A DNA stretch of 64,000 nucleotides from Candidimonas nitroreducens (GTDB lineage: Bacteria > Pseudomonadota > Gammaproteobacteria > Burkholderiales > Burkholderiaceae_B): the NCBI RefSeq assembly GCF_002209565.1, contig NZ_NJIH01000003.1, positions 620,001 through 684,000 on the forward strand, written 5' to 3'. A program made the position numbers and the translations under genes. Position 1 is the first letter of the stretch; the number at the start of each line of letters is the position of its first letter. A model generated the notes under the pieces. That model had not been told where the DNA came from, searched no databases, and worked only from the letters and a program-made list of their open reading frames with translations. Shown here piece by piece: positions 31,191 through 40,229 of the stretch.

Positions 31191-32405
31191 TTATGACGCC
31201 TTGTGCAGCCGTGAATACCCGTCGCGCGTTTGCGGCAGCTTCATCCCCAGCACGGCCGATGCGACCTGCGTGCGCAGGATCTGCGCGGTGCCGCCGGCGA
31301 TGGTGAACATGCGGGCGTCGCGTACGTGCCTTTCCATGGGCATGTCCCTTCCGTAGCCGGAAGAGCCGTGCAGTTGCAAGGCGTCGTTGGTGATTTGAAT
31401 GGCCGACTCGGCCGCGAACACTTTGGCTTGGGCGGCCATGGAGATGTCGGGAAAGCCAAAGGTCTGGTCTGTGCCGCTGAGCGCGGCGTGATGCAACATG
31501 TGGCGGGCTGCGCTCAGCTTGATCTGCATGTCGGCGATCATCCACTGCAGGCCCTGGAATTCGGCAATCGGGCGGCCGAACTGCTCGCGCCCTTTTACGT
31601 AGTCGACCGCTTCTTCGAATGCGCCTTGCGCGATGCCCAGGGCCACGGTGCCGGCACCCACCCGCTGCGAGTTGTAGGCTTGCATCAGCCGGGCGAACCC
31701 GCGCTTCAGGCCTTCCGGCGGAACGACCAGCATGGACTTGTGCACCGCCAGGTTCTTGAACTGGATGCGCGTCTCGGGAATGCCGCGTATTCCCATCGCA
31801 TAAGAGCGGCTGGCAATTACCAGCCCGTCGGCTTGCGGGTTGTCGTCGCGGACGTGGATGAACCCGCCTATGCCCATGTCGGCGCCGTCGTCGAAGACGC
31901 GCGCGAAGATCAGGTACAGGCGCGACACCCCGCCGCCGGTGATCCAGTACTTCTCGCCATTGATGATGTACTGATCCCCCTGGCGTTCTGCGCGAGTGCG
32001 CATTTCAGTGGCTGCGCTGCCCGCGGTGGGTTCGGAAATGCATATTGCCGGCTTGTCTCCCGCAAGCACGCATTCGGCGGTCAAATGTTTTTGCTCTTCG
32101 GTGCCGTAGCGCATGATGGCGTTGATGGCGCCCATATTGGCGTCGACCGTGATGCGGCCCATGGTGGCGCAGGCCTTGGCCATCTCTTCCACCACCAGCA
32201 GCGTATCGAAATAGCTCAGGCCGCGGCCGCCGAGTTCTTTGGGAATGGTCATGCCCATGAAGCCCGCCTCGCGCAGCTTCTTGACGTTTTCCCAGGGGTA
32301 TTGTTCTGTTTGATCGGTTGCTGCCGCGGTCGGCTTGAACTCCGCCTGGGCAAGCTCGCGCGCCGCCATTTGCAGCTCGGTTTGGTCTTTGGACAGTTTT
32401 ATCAT
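31191..32405 (-). CDS. Acyl-CoA dehydrogenase-family flavoprotein
   Basis: A 404-residue acyl-CoA dehydrogenase homologue with the three usual domains. 'CISEPTAGSAATEMRTRAE' is the FAD/substrate loop and 'KYWITGGGVSRLYL' follows. At the C-terminus the catalytic site reads 'MFTIAGGTAQILR', where short-chain members have YEGT. The alternative isovaleryl-CoA-dehydrogenase-type Glu in the central helix also appears as Gln ('NSQRVGAG'). Catalysis may therefore differ. The ATG at 32405 has a GGAG nine bases upstream. It follows the CoA-transferase gene by 166 bases, a likely operon for an imported or activated acid. Confidence 0.88.
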   Translation of the reverse strand: MIKLSKDQTELQMAARELAQAEFKPTAAATDQTEQYPWENVKKLREAGFMGMTIPKELGGRGLSYFDTLLVVEEMAKACATMGRITVDANMGAINAIMRYGTEEQKHLTAECVLAGDKPAICISEPTAGSAATEMRTRAERQGDQYIINGEKYWITGGGVSRLYLIFARVFDDGADMGIGGFIHVRDDNPQADGLVIASRSYAMGIRGIPETRIQFKNLAVHKSMLVVPPEGLKRGFARLMQAYNSQRVGAGTVALGIAQGAFEEAVDYVKGREQFGRPIAEFQGLQWMIADMQIKLSAARHMLHHAALSGTDQTFGFPDISMAAQAKVFAAESAIQITNDALQLHGSSGYGRDMPMERHVRDARMFTIAGGTAQILRTQVASAVLGMKLPQTRDGYSRLHKAS

Positions 32406-32571
32406 TTCATAGGCTCCGGAATTATTTTGGATGGGGCGCGCCTGCCGCCGGCGGTAGGCGTTCGTGTTTGTTCAAGTTTGCTTCGGCCGGGCGTGGACTG
32501 GGCGTCCGCCGGGCTCGGCCTGTTTGAAGAGGGCGGCGCGAGCTGCAATGACAATAAGGTTTTGCGTACAT

Positions 32572-33774
32572 TCATCGCAGCTCATTTGCCATACCCAGCC
32601 AGTCGTCGAGCACTTCGTCCGCGTGCTCGTCGAGCCGGGGCGGCGGCCGAAGATAGGCGGCGGGGGTTCTCGACATCTTCAAGGGGTTGGCAAGCAGGCC
32701 TATTTCGCCGCCGCTAGCCCAGGGGCACCGCAGGCGCAGCTCTGCCCCTCGGGATTTCACGTGAGGGTCGTTGAACACGTCTTGCAGGTTGTTGACGGGC
32801 CCGCAGGGCACGCTGACTTTCTCGAGGTCTGCGAGCCAGTCTTCACGCGGCCGCGAACGCAAGCGTTCGTTGATGAGCGTGCAGAGCTCTTGCCGGTTTG
32901 CGATCCGGTCGGTGTTGCTGCGGAATTTATCGTCGGCGGCCAGCCCCGGGAGCCCGGCGACGTCGCAGAACCTGCCGAACTGGGCGTCGTTGCCCACGGC
33001 AAGAATCATGGGGCCCGTGGCGGTGTCGAAGACCTGGTAGGGCACGATGTTGGGGTGCCCGTTGCCCAGCCGGCGGGGCAATTGCCTGTCAGCCAGGAAA
33101 TTGGTGCCGGCGTTGACCAGCCACGCAATCTGGGTGTCGAGCAGCGAGATATCGATATGCTGGCCCAGCCCCGACGCATTCCTGTGCTGTAGCGCGGCGA
33201 GGATCCCGACCGCCGCGTACATGCCGGTCATGACGTCGGCTATCCCCACGCCGACTTTCATCGGTGTGCCATCGGGCTCTCCGGTGAGGCTCATGATGCC
33301 GCCCATGCCTTGGATCAGAAAATCGTATCCGGAACGCGTCGCATAAGGGCCGGTTTGGCCGAAGCCGGTGATGGAACAATAGATCAGCTTCGGAAACCGC
33401 TCTTTGAGCTGTTCGTAGCCCAAGCCGTATTTGGCCAGGCCCCCCACCTTGTAGTTCTCCACGAGGATGTCGGCATGCTCGAGCAGCCGGAGAATCAGTG
33501 CTTGTCCTTCGTCGGAGCCGATATCGACGGCAATCGAGCGCTTGTTCCGGTTGGCGGACAGGTAATAAGCGCTTTCGCGTGTTTCTTTTCCTTGGGCGTC
33601 GCGGATGTACGGCGGCCCCCACTTTCTGGTGTCGTCGCCCTCTCCGGGCTTTTCTACCTTGATGACATCGGCGCCCAGGTCGCCCAGCAGCTGGGTGGCG
33701 CTGGGGCCGGCGAGAATCCGGGAGAGATCCAATACCTTTATGCCCGCCAGTGCGCCCGTTTGAGGCGTGTCCAT
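32572..33774 (-). CDS. CaiB/BaiF-family CoA-transferase
   Basis: A 400-residue class III CoA-transferase. 'LDLSRILAGPSATQLLGDLGA' opens the first domain, 'LVENYKVGGLAKYGLGY' follows, and the nucleophile region 'TRSGYDFLIQGMGGIMSLTG' keeps the catalytic Asp. GGAGAA lies seven bases before the ATG at 33774, so that start is preferred over the ATG at 33789. It is upstream of the acyl-CoA dehydrogenase and divergent from a LysR gene. It would form the acyl-CoA that the dehydrogenase acts on. Confidence 0.9.
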   Translation of the reverse strand: MDTPQTGALAGIKVLDLSRILAGPSATQLLGDLGADVIKVEKPGEGDDTRKWGPPYIRDAQGKETRESAYYLSANRNKRSIAVDIGSDEGQALILRLLEHADILVENYKVGGLAKYGLGYEQLKERFPKLIYCSITGFGQTGPYATRSGYDFLIQGMGGIMSLTGEPDGTPMKVGVGIADVMTGMYAAVGILAALQHRNASGLGQHIDISLLDTQIAWLVNAGTNFLADRQLPRRLGNGHPNIVPYQVFDTATGPMILAVGNDAQFGRFCDVAGLPGLAADDKFRSNTDRIANRQELCTLINERLRSRPREDWLADLEKVSVPCGPVNNLQDVFNDPHVKSRGAELRLRCPWASGGEIGLLANPLKMSRTPAAYLRPPPRLDEHADEVLDDWLGMANELR

Positions 33775-33912
33775 GTTTTGCTTCTCCATTGTTGTTCTAT
33801 AAGAGGCTGTGCGGGCGGTGCATAAACGTGCAGTTCTGAAGCCGATATTCCAACGGCGAGGCTTTCCGATAAGCGTATTGGCTCAGTGTATATTTCAATG
33901 TTTTCATATACA

Positions 33913-33930
33913 ATTGAATTTATATTCAAT
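33913..33930. promoter_or_regulatory. LysR-type operator, perfect 6-6-6 palindrome
   Basis: ATTGAA and TTCAAT flank TTTATA between the divergent CoA-transferase and LysR genes, 16 bases before the LysR start. It contains T-N11-A spacing as expected of LysR boxes and is probably autoregulatory. Confidence 0.55.
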
Positions 33931-33946
33931 AAAAGCGGTGCGCGAC

Positions 33947-34867
33947 ATGCCCGAAAGAGCCTCTAAATCAATCTCCTTGAAACAGCTGGAATTGTTTTTG
34001 GCCTTGATGTCGGCGGACAACATCGCCAGCGCCGGAGCGCGGCTCGACATGAGCCCCTCGGCCACGAGCCATGCGCTGCGCACGCTGGAGCAAACCCTGG
34101 GCGCTCCCTTGCTGGATCGGAACGCCCCCGGCATCCAGCTGACCTACGCGGGCAAGCAGATCCTGCCGCATGTCCGGGATCTGTTTGCCTCCCTGCAGAT
34201 CATTCGGGCCACCGTCAATGCCAGCGCGGGTCTCAAATCGGGCCTGCTTACGCTGGGCTCCTTGGGGGCGAGTTCCTCCTTGAACCTGCTGCCGCCGATT
34301 CTGGAGCTCTTCAAGAGCCGATACCCGGGGGTCGATATCTTTGTCACCGAGAAGGCCGATACGGAACTGGAACGGGCGATTCTGGAGCGCCGCATCGAGA
34401 TCGGTGTCGTGGCGCTGCCCAAGCCCGATCTGGATACGCTGCCTCTGGTCACCGACCACCTGATGGCGGTTCTGCCGGAAGGGCACGAGCTTGCCGACCG
34501 GGAAGTGGTCGGGGTGCAGGATCTCGTCAACTACCCGCTGATCATGACGCGCGCCGGATCGCAGCCGGTAATAACCAGGATGTTCGCCCGCGCCGGCGCC
34601 GAGCCGCATGTCGCGCACGATCTATCGCAGATCATGTCCATACTGGAATTCGTGAAGCGCGGAGAGGGCATATCCATACTTGCTTCGCTGGTATTGCCGC
34701 GGCACTACGACGGCCTGGTGTACAGGCGGATAAGCCCGATGTCGGAACGCAAGCTGGCGCTGGCGTGCCTGAATCAAAGGCGTCTTTCGCCAGCGGCGCA
34801 CGCCTTCTGGTCGCTGGTGCGAGAGCAGGTGTCGTCGGGGAAGATGAAATTCGGCCAATGGCTGTGA
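33947..34867 (+). CDS. LysR-family transcriptional regulator
   Basis: A 306-residue LysR regulator. The helix-turn-helix lies in about residues 8-68, with 'KQLELFLALMSADNIASAGARLDMSPSATSHALRTLEQ'-like sequence. The effector domain is about residues 95-295. I start at the ATG at 33947; the frame stays open upstream but through the operator. Likely controls the divergent CoA-transferase/acyl-CoA dehydrogenase operon. Convergent with the FAD/Fe-S dehydrogenase gene. Confidence 0.9.
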   Translation: MPERASKSISLKQLELFLALMSADNIASAGARLDMSPSATSHALRTLEQTLGAPLLDRNAPGIQLTYAGKQILPHVRDLFASLQIIRATVNASAGLKSGLLTLGSLGASSSLNLLPPILELFKSRYPGVDIFVTEKADTELERAILERRIEIGVVALPKPDLDTLPLVTDHLMAVLPEGHELADREVVGVQDLVNYPLIMTRAGSQPVITRMFARAGAEPHVAHDLSQIMSILEFVKRGEGISILASLVLPRHYDGLVYRRISPMSERKLALACLNQRRLSPAAHAFWSLVREQVSSGKMKFGQWL

Positions 34868-35010
34868 TGCAGGTACATAGACCCTTGAAGGCGGCACGCG
34901 GCGCGTGGCCGATCTGCGTGAGGGCGGCAAGATCGGCGAACGAGCCGGCTTGAGGCTGTTGGTTCTGGCGGCAGCTTCAGAGAACTCCAGCCGGGGAAGC
35001 GCGCCGACAC

Positions 35011-37920
35011 TCAGGCGCTTTCGTCGTGGGCGCGCTTGAGCAGCTGTGCCAGATGCACGGCCTCCCGGCCTGTGCCGTCGCGGATCTGTTCCCGGCAGCT
35101 GAAGCCATTGGTCAAGACCACGGTATCTTCGGGCGCCCGCCGTAAAGCCGGCATCAGTTCCAGCTCTCCCACCGCGCGCGACATGGCGGCATGGCGTGTG
35201 CTCATGCCGAAAGAGCCGGCCATGCCGCAGCAGCCGCTGTCGAGCAGCGTGGCACGCGCGCCCATTGCCTGCAGCAAGGCCATTTCTCCTTTGGAGCCGA
35301 ACAGCGACTTCTGGTGGCAGTGCGCGTGCACCAGCACGTCCACCGCCAGCGCGGGCGGCACATATCCTTGCGCGTGCAGGAAGTCGCCCAGCATCCATGC
35401 CGACTCGGATAAGCTGCGCGCACGCGCATCGTCGGGAAAGAACTTGAGCAGTTCGTCCTTGAAGACGGACATGCAGCCGGGCTCCAGGCCTATCAGTGCC
35501 GTAGGCGCACCGTCGCCGGCCAGCTGCGCATCCAGGGTTTCCAGCAGCTGGCGCAGCTTCTGCCGGGCGGCGTCGAGGTAGCCGAAGTCATACAGAGGCC
35601 TGCCGCAGCACAGCGGCGTAGAAGGCAGCAGGACTTCGAAGCCGGCATGGCCGAGCACCTCGGCGGCCGCCTGGGCTATCTCTGGATGGAAGTGTTCGCA
35701 GAAGGTATCCACCCATAACATGACCCGGCCCCGGCTCGAGCCGGGCTGCCGATCCGGCGTCCACATACGGCGAAAGCTCTTGTGGGCAAAGCGCGGCAGG
35801 CGGCGGTCTTGAGCGATGCCGCCGGCCAGGCGGCACAAGTGGGCCAGGCCGGGGGTCTGGGTAAATACATTGGCGAGGCGCGGCAGGCGCGCCGCCCACG
35901 GCGCCCAATCACCGATGCGGCCCATGGCCAGCGCCTGGCGCGGCCGGCGGTGGTTTTCGTAGTAATGGGAAAGGAATTCCGCCTTGTAAGAGGCCATGTC
36001 TGTATGTGTGGGACAGTCGCTGCGGCAGGCTTTGCAGGACAGGCAGGTGTCCAGAGACTCCTTCACGGATTTGCTGTTCCAGCCGTCGGCGACGACGTCG
36101 CCTTGCAGCATCTCCCACAGCAGGCGGGCGCGCCCGCGTGTGGAAAACCGTTCTTCCCGGGTGGCGCGATAGCTTGGGCACATGGTGTTGCCCTGGGTGT
36201 TCCGGCAACGGCCTATGCCGATGCAGCGTTCGACCGCCCGCTGAAATCCATTGCCCTCGGCGCTGCGGAAATTCAGGCGTGTGCCGATGTCGACCACTTT
36301 GTACGTGGGCCCAGCCCTGAGGTTCTCGTCGACGCTGTAGGCGTCGACCACCTTGCGCGGGTTGAGCCGGTTCTGGGGATCCCAGATGTGCTTGAATTCG
36401 CGCATGGCGCCGACCAGCTCTGCGCCGAACATGATGGGCAGGAACTCGGCCTTGGCCTGGCCGTCACCATGCTCGCCCGAGAGGGAACCGCCGTGGTCGA
36501 CCACGAGCTGGGCCGCCTCGCGGATGAAGCGCCGGAAGTCCAGTACGCCTTGCGCCGAGCGTAGGTTGAAGGTGAGCCGCGCGTGCACACAGCCGTCGCC
36601 GAAGTGGCCGAACAGCGAGGTTCGGTACCCATAGCGATCCACCAGTGCCTGGAAGGCGCGCAGGTAGTCGCCCAGGCGCCGTGGATCCACGGCCGCATCT
36701 TCCCAGCCGACCTGCATGTCGGGCTCGTGGGGGTCTATGGACAACTGAGTGGCCGAAGCGCCGTTTTCGCGAATGGACCAGATGCGCGCCTGCATGGCCG
36801 GTTCTACGGCCATCCATCGCGATGGATGTGGGCCTTGCGGGCGTTGTTCGAAGTAGCGCGACGCGGCTTCGGCCTGAGCCACGGCCTGCTCGATGGTGTC
36901 CGCACCGAATTCCAGCATTACCCACGCGTCGCCGGCGGGCAGCAGGTCGATCTCTTCCTGTACCAGGCCGCGTGCCTGCAGGCCGCGGATGATGGCCCGA
37001 TCCAGCCCCTCGATGGCTATGGGGCGCAGGCGCTGATATTCGGGCACTGCGTCGGCGGCCACATAGATGTCGGGAAAGCCCAGTACCAGCACCACTCGAC
37101 GGGCTGGGTTATTGACCAGGCGCACGCGGGCCTGCAGCGTCAGCGCACAGGTTCCCTCGGTACCGACCAGCGCACGCGCTACGTTGAAGCCATTCTCGGG
37201 CAGCAGTTGATCCAGGTTGTAGCCGGATACGCGTCGCTTGATGCCGGGGAATTTGGCTCGGATCAGGTCGGCGTAGCGGTCGGCCAGGTTTTTCAGGGCG
37301 GCGTAGATCTGGCCGCGGCGGCCGCCTGCGGCGATGATGTCGGCCAGCTCCTGTTCAGTGGTTGGGCCGACCCAGAAGCGCTCGCCGTCGTAGGTCAGAA
37401 CTTCCAGTGCCTCGACGTTTTCCAGCGTCTTGCCGGCCATCACCGAATGGGCTCCGCAAGAGTTGTTGGCGATCATGCCGCCCAGCGTGCAGCGGCTATG
37501 GGTGGACGGATCCGGCGCAAAAGTCAGGCCATATGCCTGCGCGGCATCGCGCAGGCGATCGCATACCACGCCGGGCTCGACCACCGCGTTGCCGGCGGCC
37601 GGGTCGATCGCGAGGACGCGATTGCAATACACTGAGAAGTCGAACACCACGGCGGTATTGACCGTTTGCCCGTTCATCGATGTGCCGCCGCCGCGCATCA
37701 ACACCGGCGCGCCATGTTCACGGCAAATAGCCAGCGCGGCGACGAAATCCTCAATCGAACTCGGCACCACTACGCCTATGGGCACCTGCCTGTAGTTGGA
37801 AGCGTCCGAGGCGTAGGCGGCGCGGTGTGCTTCGTCAAAGCGTACCGCGGATCCCAGGCGTGCTTGCAGTGCCTGTTGCAGCGCCCGCCATGCACCGCTG
37901 CTCTTCCCCGGGTTTTTCAT
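35011..37920 (-). CDS. FAD-linked oxidase fused to Fe-S (CCG) oxidoreductase, YdiJ-type
   Basis: A 969-residue D-2-hydroxyacid dehydrogenase-like fusion. Residues about 40-270 are the FAD-binding PCMH domain ('LMRGGGTSMNGQTVN'), and about 280-520 are the C-terminal FAD-oxidase domain ('FGHFGDGCVHARLTFN'). Two 4Fe-4S motifs follow, 'CIGIGRC' and 'CLSCKACRSDCP'. Two CCG-type domains are near the end ('TPLCCGRPLYDFG' and 'DSGCCGMAGSFGM'). Members oxidise D-lactate, glycolate or D-2-hydroxyglutarate and pass electrons to the respiratory chain. The gene stands alone, convergent with lysR at 34867 and divergent from lysR at 38120. Confidence 0.92.
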   Translation of the reverse strand: MKNPGKSSGAWRALQQALQARLGSAVRFDEAHRAAYASDASNYRQVPIGVVVPSSIEDFVAALAICREHGAPVLMRGGGTSMNGQTVNTAVVFDFSVYCNRVLAIDPAAGNAVVEPGVVCDRLRDAAQAYGLTFAPDPSTHSRCTLGGMIANNSCGAHSVMAGKTLENVEALEVLTYDGERFWVGPTTEQELADIIAAGGRRGQIYAALKNLADRYADLIRAKFPGIKRRVSGYNLDQLLPENGFNVARALVGTEGTCALTLQARVRLVNNPARRVVLVLGFPDIYVAADAVPEYQRLRPIAIEGLDRAIIRGLQARGLVQEEIDLLPAGDAWVMLEFGADTIEQAVAQAEAASRYFEQRPQGPHPSRWMAVEPAMQARIWSIRENGASATQLSIDPHEPDMQVGWEDAAVDPRRLGDYLRAFQALVDRYGYRTSLFGHFGDGCVHARLTFNLRSAQGVLDFRRFIREAAQLVVDHGGSLSGEHGDGQAKAEFLPIMFGAELVGAMREFKHIWDPQNRLNPRKVVDAYSVDENLRAGPTYKVVDIGTRLNFRSAEGNGFQRAVERCIGIGRCRNTQGNTMCPSYRATREERFSTRGRARLLWEMLQGDVVADGWNSKSVKESLDTCLSCKACRSDCPTHTDMASYKAEFLSHYYENHRRPRQALAMGRIGDWAPWAARLPRLANVFTQTPGLAHLCRLAGGIAQDRRLPRFAHKSFRRMWTPDRQPGSSRGRVMLWVDTFCEHFHPEIAQAAAEVLGHAGFEVLLPSTPLCCGRPLYDFGYLDAARQKLRQLLETLDAQLAGDGAPTALIGLEPGCMSVFKDELLKFFPDDARARSLSESAWMLGDFLHAQGYVPPALAVDVLVHAHCHQKSLFGSKGEMALLQAMGARATLLDSGCCGMAGSFGMSTRHAAMSRAVGELELMPALRRAPEDTVVLTNGFSCREQIRDGTGREAVHLAQLLKRAHDESA

Positions 37921-38119
37921 GGGCGGCGGGGGCCGGCTTGAGTGTGCCGGGGAAGGGAGCTAGCATTCACTGGTGGCATGGGTTCGGCTTGGCGGCTTGG
38001 GAAACGGGGACGATTTTAGAGAAGGGCAGCGAAAGGCCTCAAATGGAAAGAACTCGGTTTGTTCATTACCTGCATGAATGTCCAGAGCCTATATGCCTGG
38101 CCGTCACCGAAGCCGCCCT

Positions 38120-39028
38120 ATGAATCCGCGCCTGCTTGCTCCGTCGATGTCTTTGCTGGCCGCCTTCGAGGCCTCGGCGCGCCACTTGAGCTTCACCCGG
38201 GCCGCGACGGAATTGTCCCTGACTCAAAGCGCGGTCAGCCGGCAGGTTCAGGCGCTTGAACGGCTACTGGGGGTGGCGCTCTTTCGCCGCGAGAACCGCC
38301 ATATTCAGCTTACCGACGCGGGGGCCATGTACCTGCGCGAGATAGGCGGCGCGCTGCAGCGCATCCGCAATGCCTCGCTGCAGGCACTGAGCTATCGGGC
38401 CGGCGGCGGCTCGGTGCATCTCGCGGCGCTGCCTACGTTCGGCGCAAAATGGCTCATGCCCCGAGTTAGCGGCTTCTACGCACGCCATCCCAATACCCTG
38501 GTGCATTTGCATTCGCGCATAGGCCAGTTCGACCTGTCGCTGGCGGGCATAGACGCGGCCATCGGCGTCAGCGATACGCCCTGGCCCGGGCTGATCTCCC
38601 ATCGCCTCTTCGACGAGCATCTGATGCCCGTCATCAGCCCGGCGCTCAAGCGGGAGCGGCCGATCAACAGGGCCGAAGACGTGGCGCAGCACCTCTTGCT
38701 GCAGGTCACCGCGCGATCCGACGTGTGGCACCGCTGGTTCAGATACAAGAGCCTGCCGGCAGCCAGCATGCGCCTGGGCCCACAGTTCGAGCTGACGTCC
38801 CACTTGATCCAGGCCGTTGCGGCCGGCCTGGGCGTGGGCCTGGTGCCGAGTTTCCTGGTCGAGGACGAGCTCCGCAGCGGACAGTTGGTACTCGCCCTCG
38901 ACGAGTCGTTTGCCAGTTCGTTCCGTTATTACCTGTACATTCCCATCGATCGAACCGAACTGCCGGCTGTGCGGGCACTGACCGAGTGGCTGCTGGATAC
39001 CGCCGCCGCGGGCCGGGCAAAGGGTTGA
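38120..39028 (+). CDS. LysR-family regulator, GcvA-like branch
   Basis: A 302-residue LysR regulator of the GcvA-like branch. 'SLLAAFEASARHLSFTRAATELSLTQSAVSRQVQALE' is the characteristic helix-turn-helix, followed by an effector domain with 'GAKWLMPRVSGFYARHP'. The ATG at 38120 gives a usual N-terminus; 38078 is an alternative. No clear ribosome binding site precedes either. It is divergent from the FAD/Fe-S dehydrogenase and just upstream of a Bug/hydrolase/reductase block on the same strand, either of which it could control. Confidence 0.88.
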   Translation: MNPRLLAPSMSLLAAFEASARHLSFTRAATELSLTQSAVSRQVQALERLLGVALFRRENRHIQLTDAGAMYLREIGGALQRIRNASLQALSYRAGGGSVHLAALPTFGAKWLMPRVSGFYARHPNTLVHLHSRIGQFDLSLAGIDAAIGVSDTPWPGLISHRLFDEHLMPVISPALKRERPINRAEDVAQHLLLQVTARSDVWHRWFRYKSLPAASMRLGPQFELTSHLIQAVAAGLGVGLVPSFLVEDELRSGQLVLALDESFASSFRYYLYIPIDRTELPAVRALTEWLLDTAAAGRAKG

Positions 39029-39108
39029 GGCGCTCGGGCCGGTGCGCTGGCGGGGCCGGCGGCAGCCCCCTTTGCTTCGTGCCGCTATATTGTTGCAAGC
39101 ACTTCCTG

Positions 39109-39200
39109 CATTCATTTTATGAATGGATAAAGCGCGTACTTTTCGTTTGAGCAAACGCCATGGGCGTTGCAGAATTCCTGAAACTACTATTAATTCAGGA
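39109..39200 (+). promoter_or_regulatory. Leader with four hairpins, one pairing with the ribosome binding site
   Basis: Four inverted repeats are packed upstream of the Bug gene: CATTCAT/ATGAATG (39109-39125), CGTTTG/CAAACG (39144-39157), AACGCC/GGCGTT (39154-39168) and TCCTGAA/TTCAGGA (39176-39200). The second and third share bases and cannot form together. The fourth includes part of the AGGAG ribosome binding site of the gene at 39211. This may be an RNA control element or clustered protein sites. Confidence 0.45.
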
Positions 39201-39210
39201 GACGAAAAAC

Positions 39211-40194
39211 ATGGAATTTTCTATGCACCGACGGTCGGTACTGGCGGCGGGATCGCTGGCGGCGCTTGGTGGCGCTTTCCTGACCAGGCCCGCGAGGGCC
39301 GAGAGCACCACCCAGATGCTGGTGGGTTTTTCCGCCGGCGGCTCGACCGACATCGTGGCTCGCACGCTTTGCCCGCCGCTGGGGCAGCGGCTCGGGCAGA
39401 ACATCGTGGTAGAAAACAGGGCGGGCGCCAGTGGGATACTGGCGGCCCACTTGTTGCTGCGTTCCCCGGCCGACGGCCGCCATTTGATGGTCGCCCCCCA
39501 AACCAGCACGATCATGGCGCAGATACTCTACCCTGATCGAGTCAAGTACGACACGGTACGTGACTTCACGCCGCTTACCGATCTGGGCCAGTCTCCCCTG
39601 GTTCTGGTGGTGCCGTCCGGGTCATCCATCCATAGTGTGGCCGACCTGGTGGCGCAAGCGCGCAAGGAACCGGGCAGAATGACGTATGGCTCCGGCGGGG
39701 TAGGGACTTCGCTGCATATCGCCGGGGCGCTGCTGGCGGATGCCGGCCGGGTGAAGATGCTGCATGTGCCCTACCAGGGCGAAGCCAAGGCTGTCATCGG
39801 CCTGCTGAGCGGACAGCTGTCCTTCATGTTCTCGAATATTTTCGTGGTTCTGCCTTATATCAAGCAGGGAAAATTGAGGGCATTGGCGGTTACCGGCACG
39901 GATCATTCTACGCATCTTCCCAAGGTGCCCACGCTGAGTTCCCAAGTGCCGGTGACGCTGGATGCTTCCACCTGGTATGGCTTGTACGCCCCGAAGGAGC
40001 TGCCCGACAAGGTCGCCAACCATATCGTCTCCGCCGTCTGGGCCGTGATGGGTAGCCCGAAGGTAAGCAAGCAGCTGGCTGTCATGGGCATCACTTCCTC
40101 GCCGAACACGCCGGCACAGTTCAAAGAATTCCTGCGCAAGGAACTGGCCGCCGCGAAGGCAGCGGTGGCCCAGGCCGGGATCGCAGTGACATAG
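39211..40194 (+). CDS. Bug/TctC-family periplasmic solute receptor
   Basis: A 327-residue receptor. 'MHRRSVLAAGSLAALGGAFL' shows a twin-arginine-like signal cleaved near 'ARAES'. Landmarks: 'VGFSAGGSTDIVARTL', 'RAGASGILAAHLLL', 'VPYQGEAKAVIGLLSG' and 'YAPKELPDKVANHI'. AGGAG precedes the ATG at 39211; an earlier ATG at 39160 in the same frame would add 17 residues unlike a signal peptide. Followed by a hydrolase gene after 35 bases. Confidence 0.92.
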   Translation: MEFSMHRRSVLAAGSLAALGGAFLTRPARAESTTQMLVGFSAGGSTDIVARTLCPPLGQRLGQNIVVENRAGASGILAAHLLLRSPADGRHLMVAPQTSTIMAQILYPDRVKYDTVRDFTPLTDLGQSPLVLVVPSGSSIHSVADLVAQARKEPGRMTYGSGGVGTSLHIAGALLADAGRVKMLHVPYQGEAKAVIGLLSGQLSFMFSNIFVVLPYIKQGKLRALAVTGTDHSTHLPKVPTLSSQVPVTLDASTWYGLYAPKELPDKVANHIVSAVWAVMGSPKVSKQLAVMGITSSPNTPAQFKEFLRKELAAAKAAVAQAGIAVT

Positions 40195-40229
40195 AAACAT
40201 TTCTTCTTTTTTTTGACACGGGTATTTTG

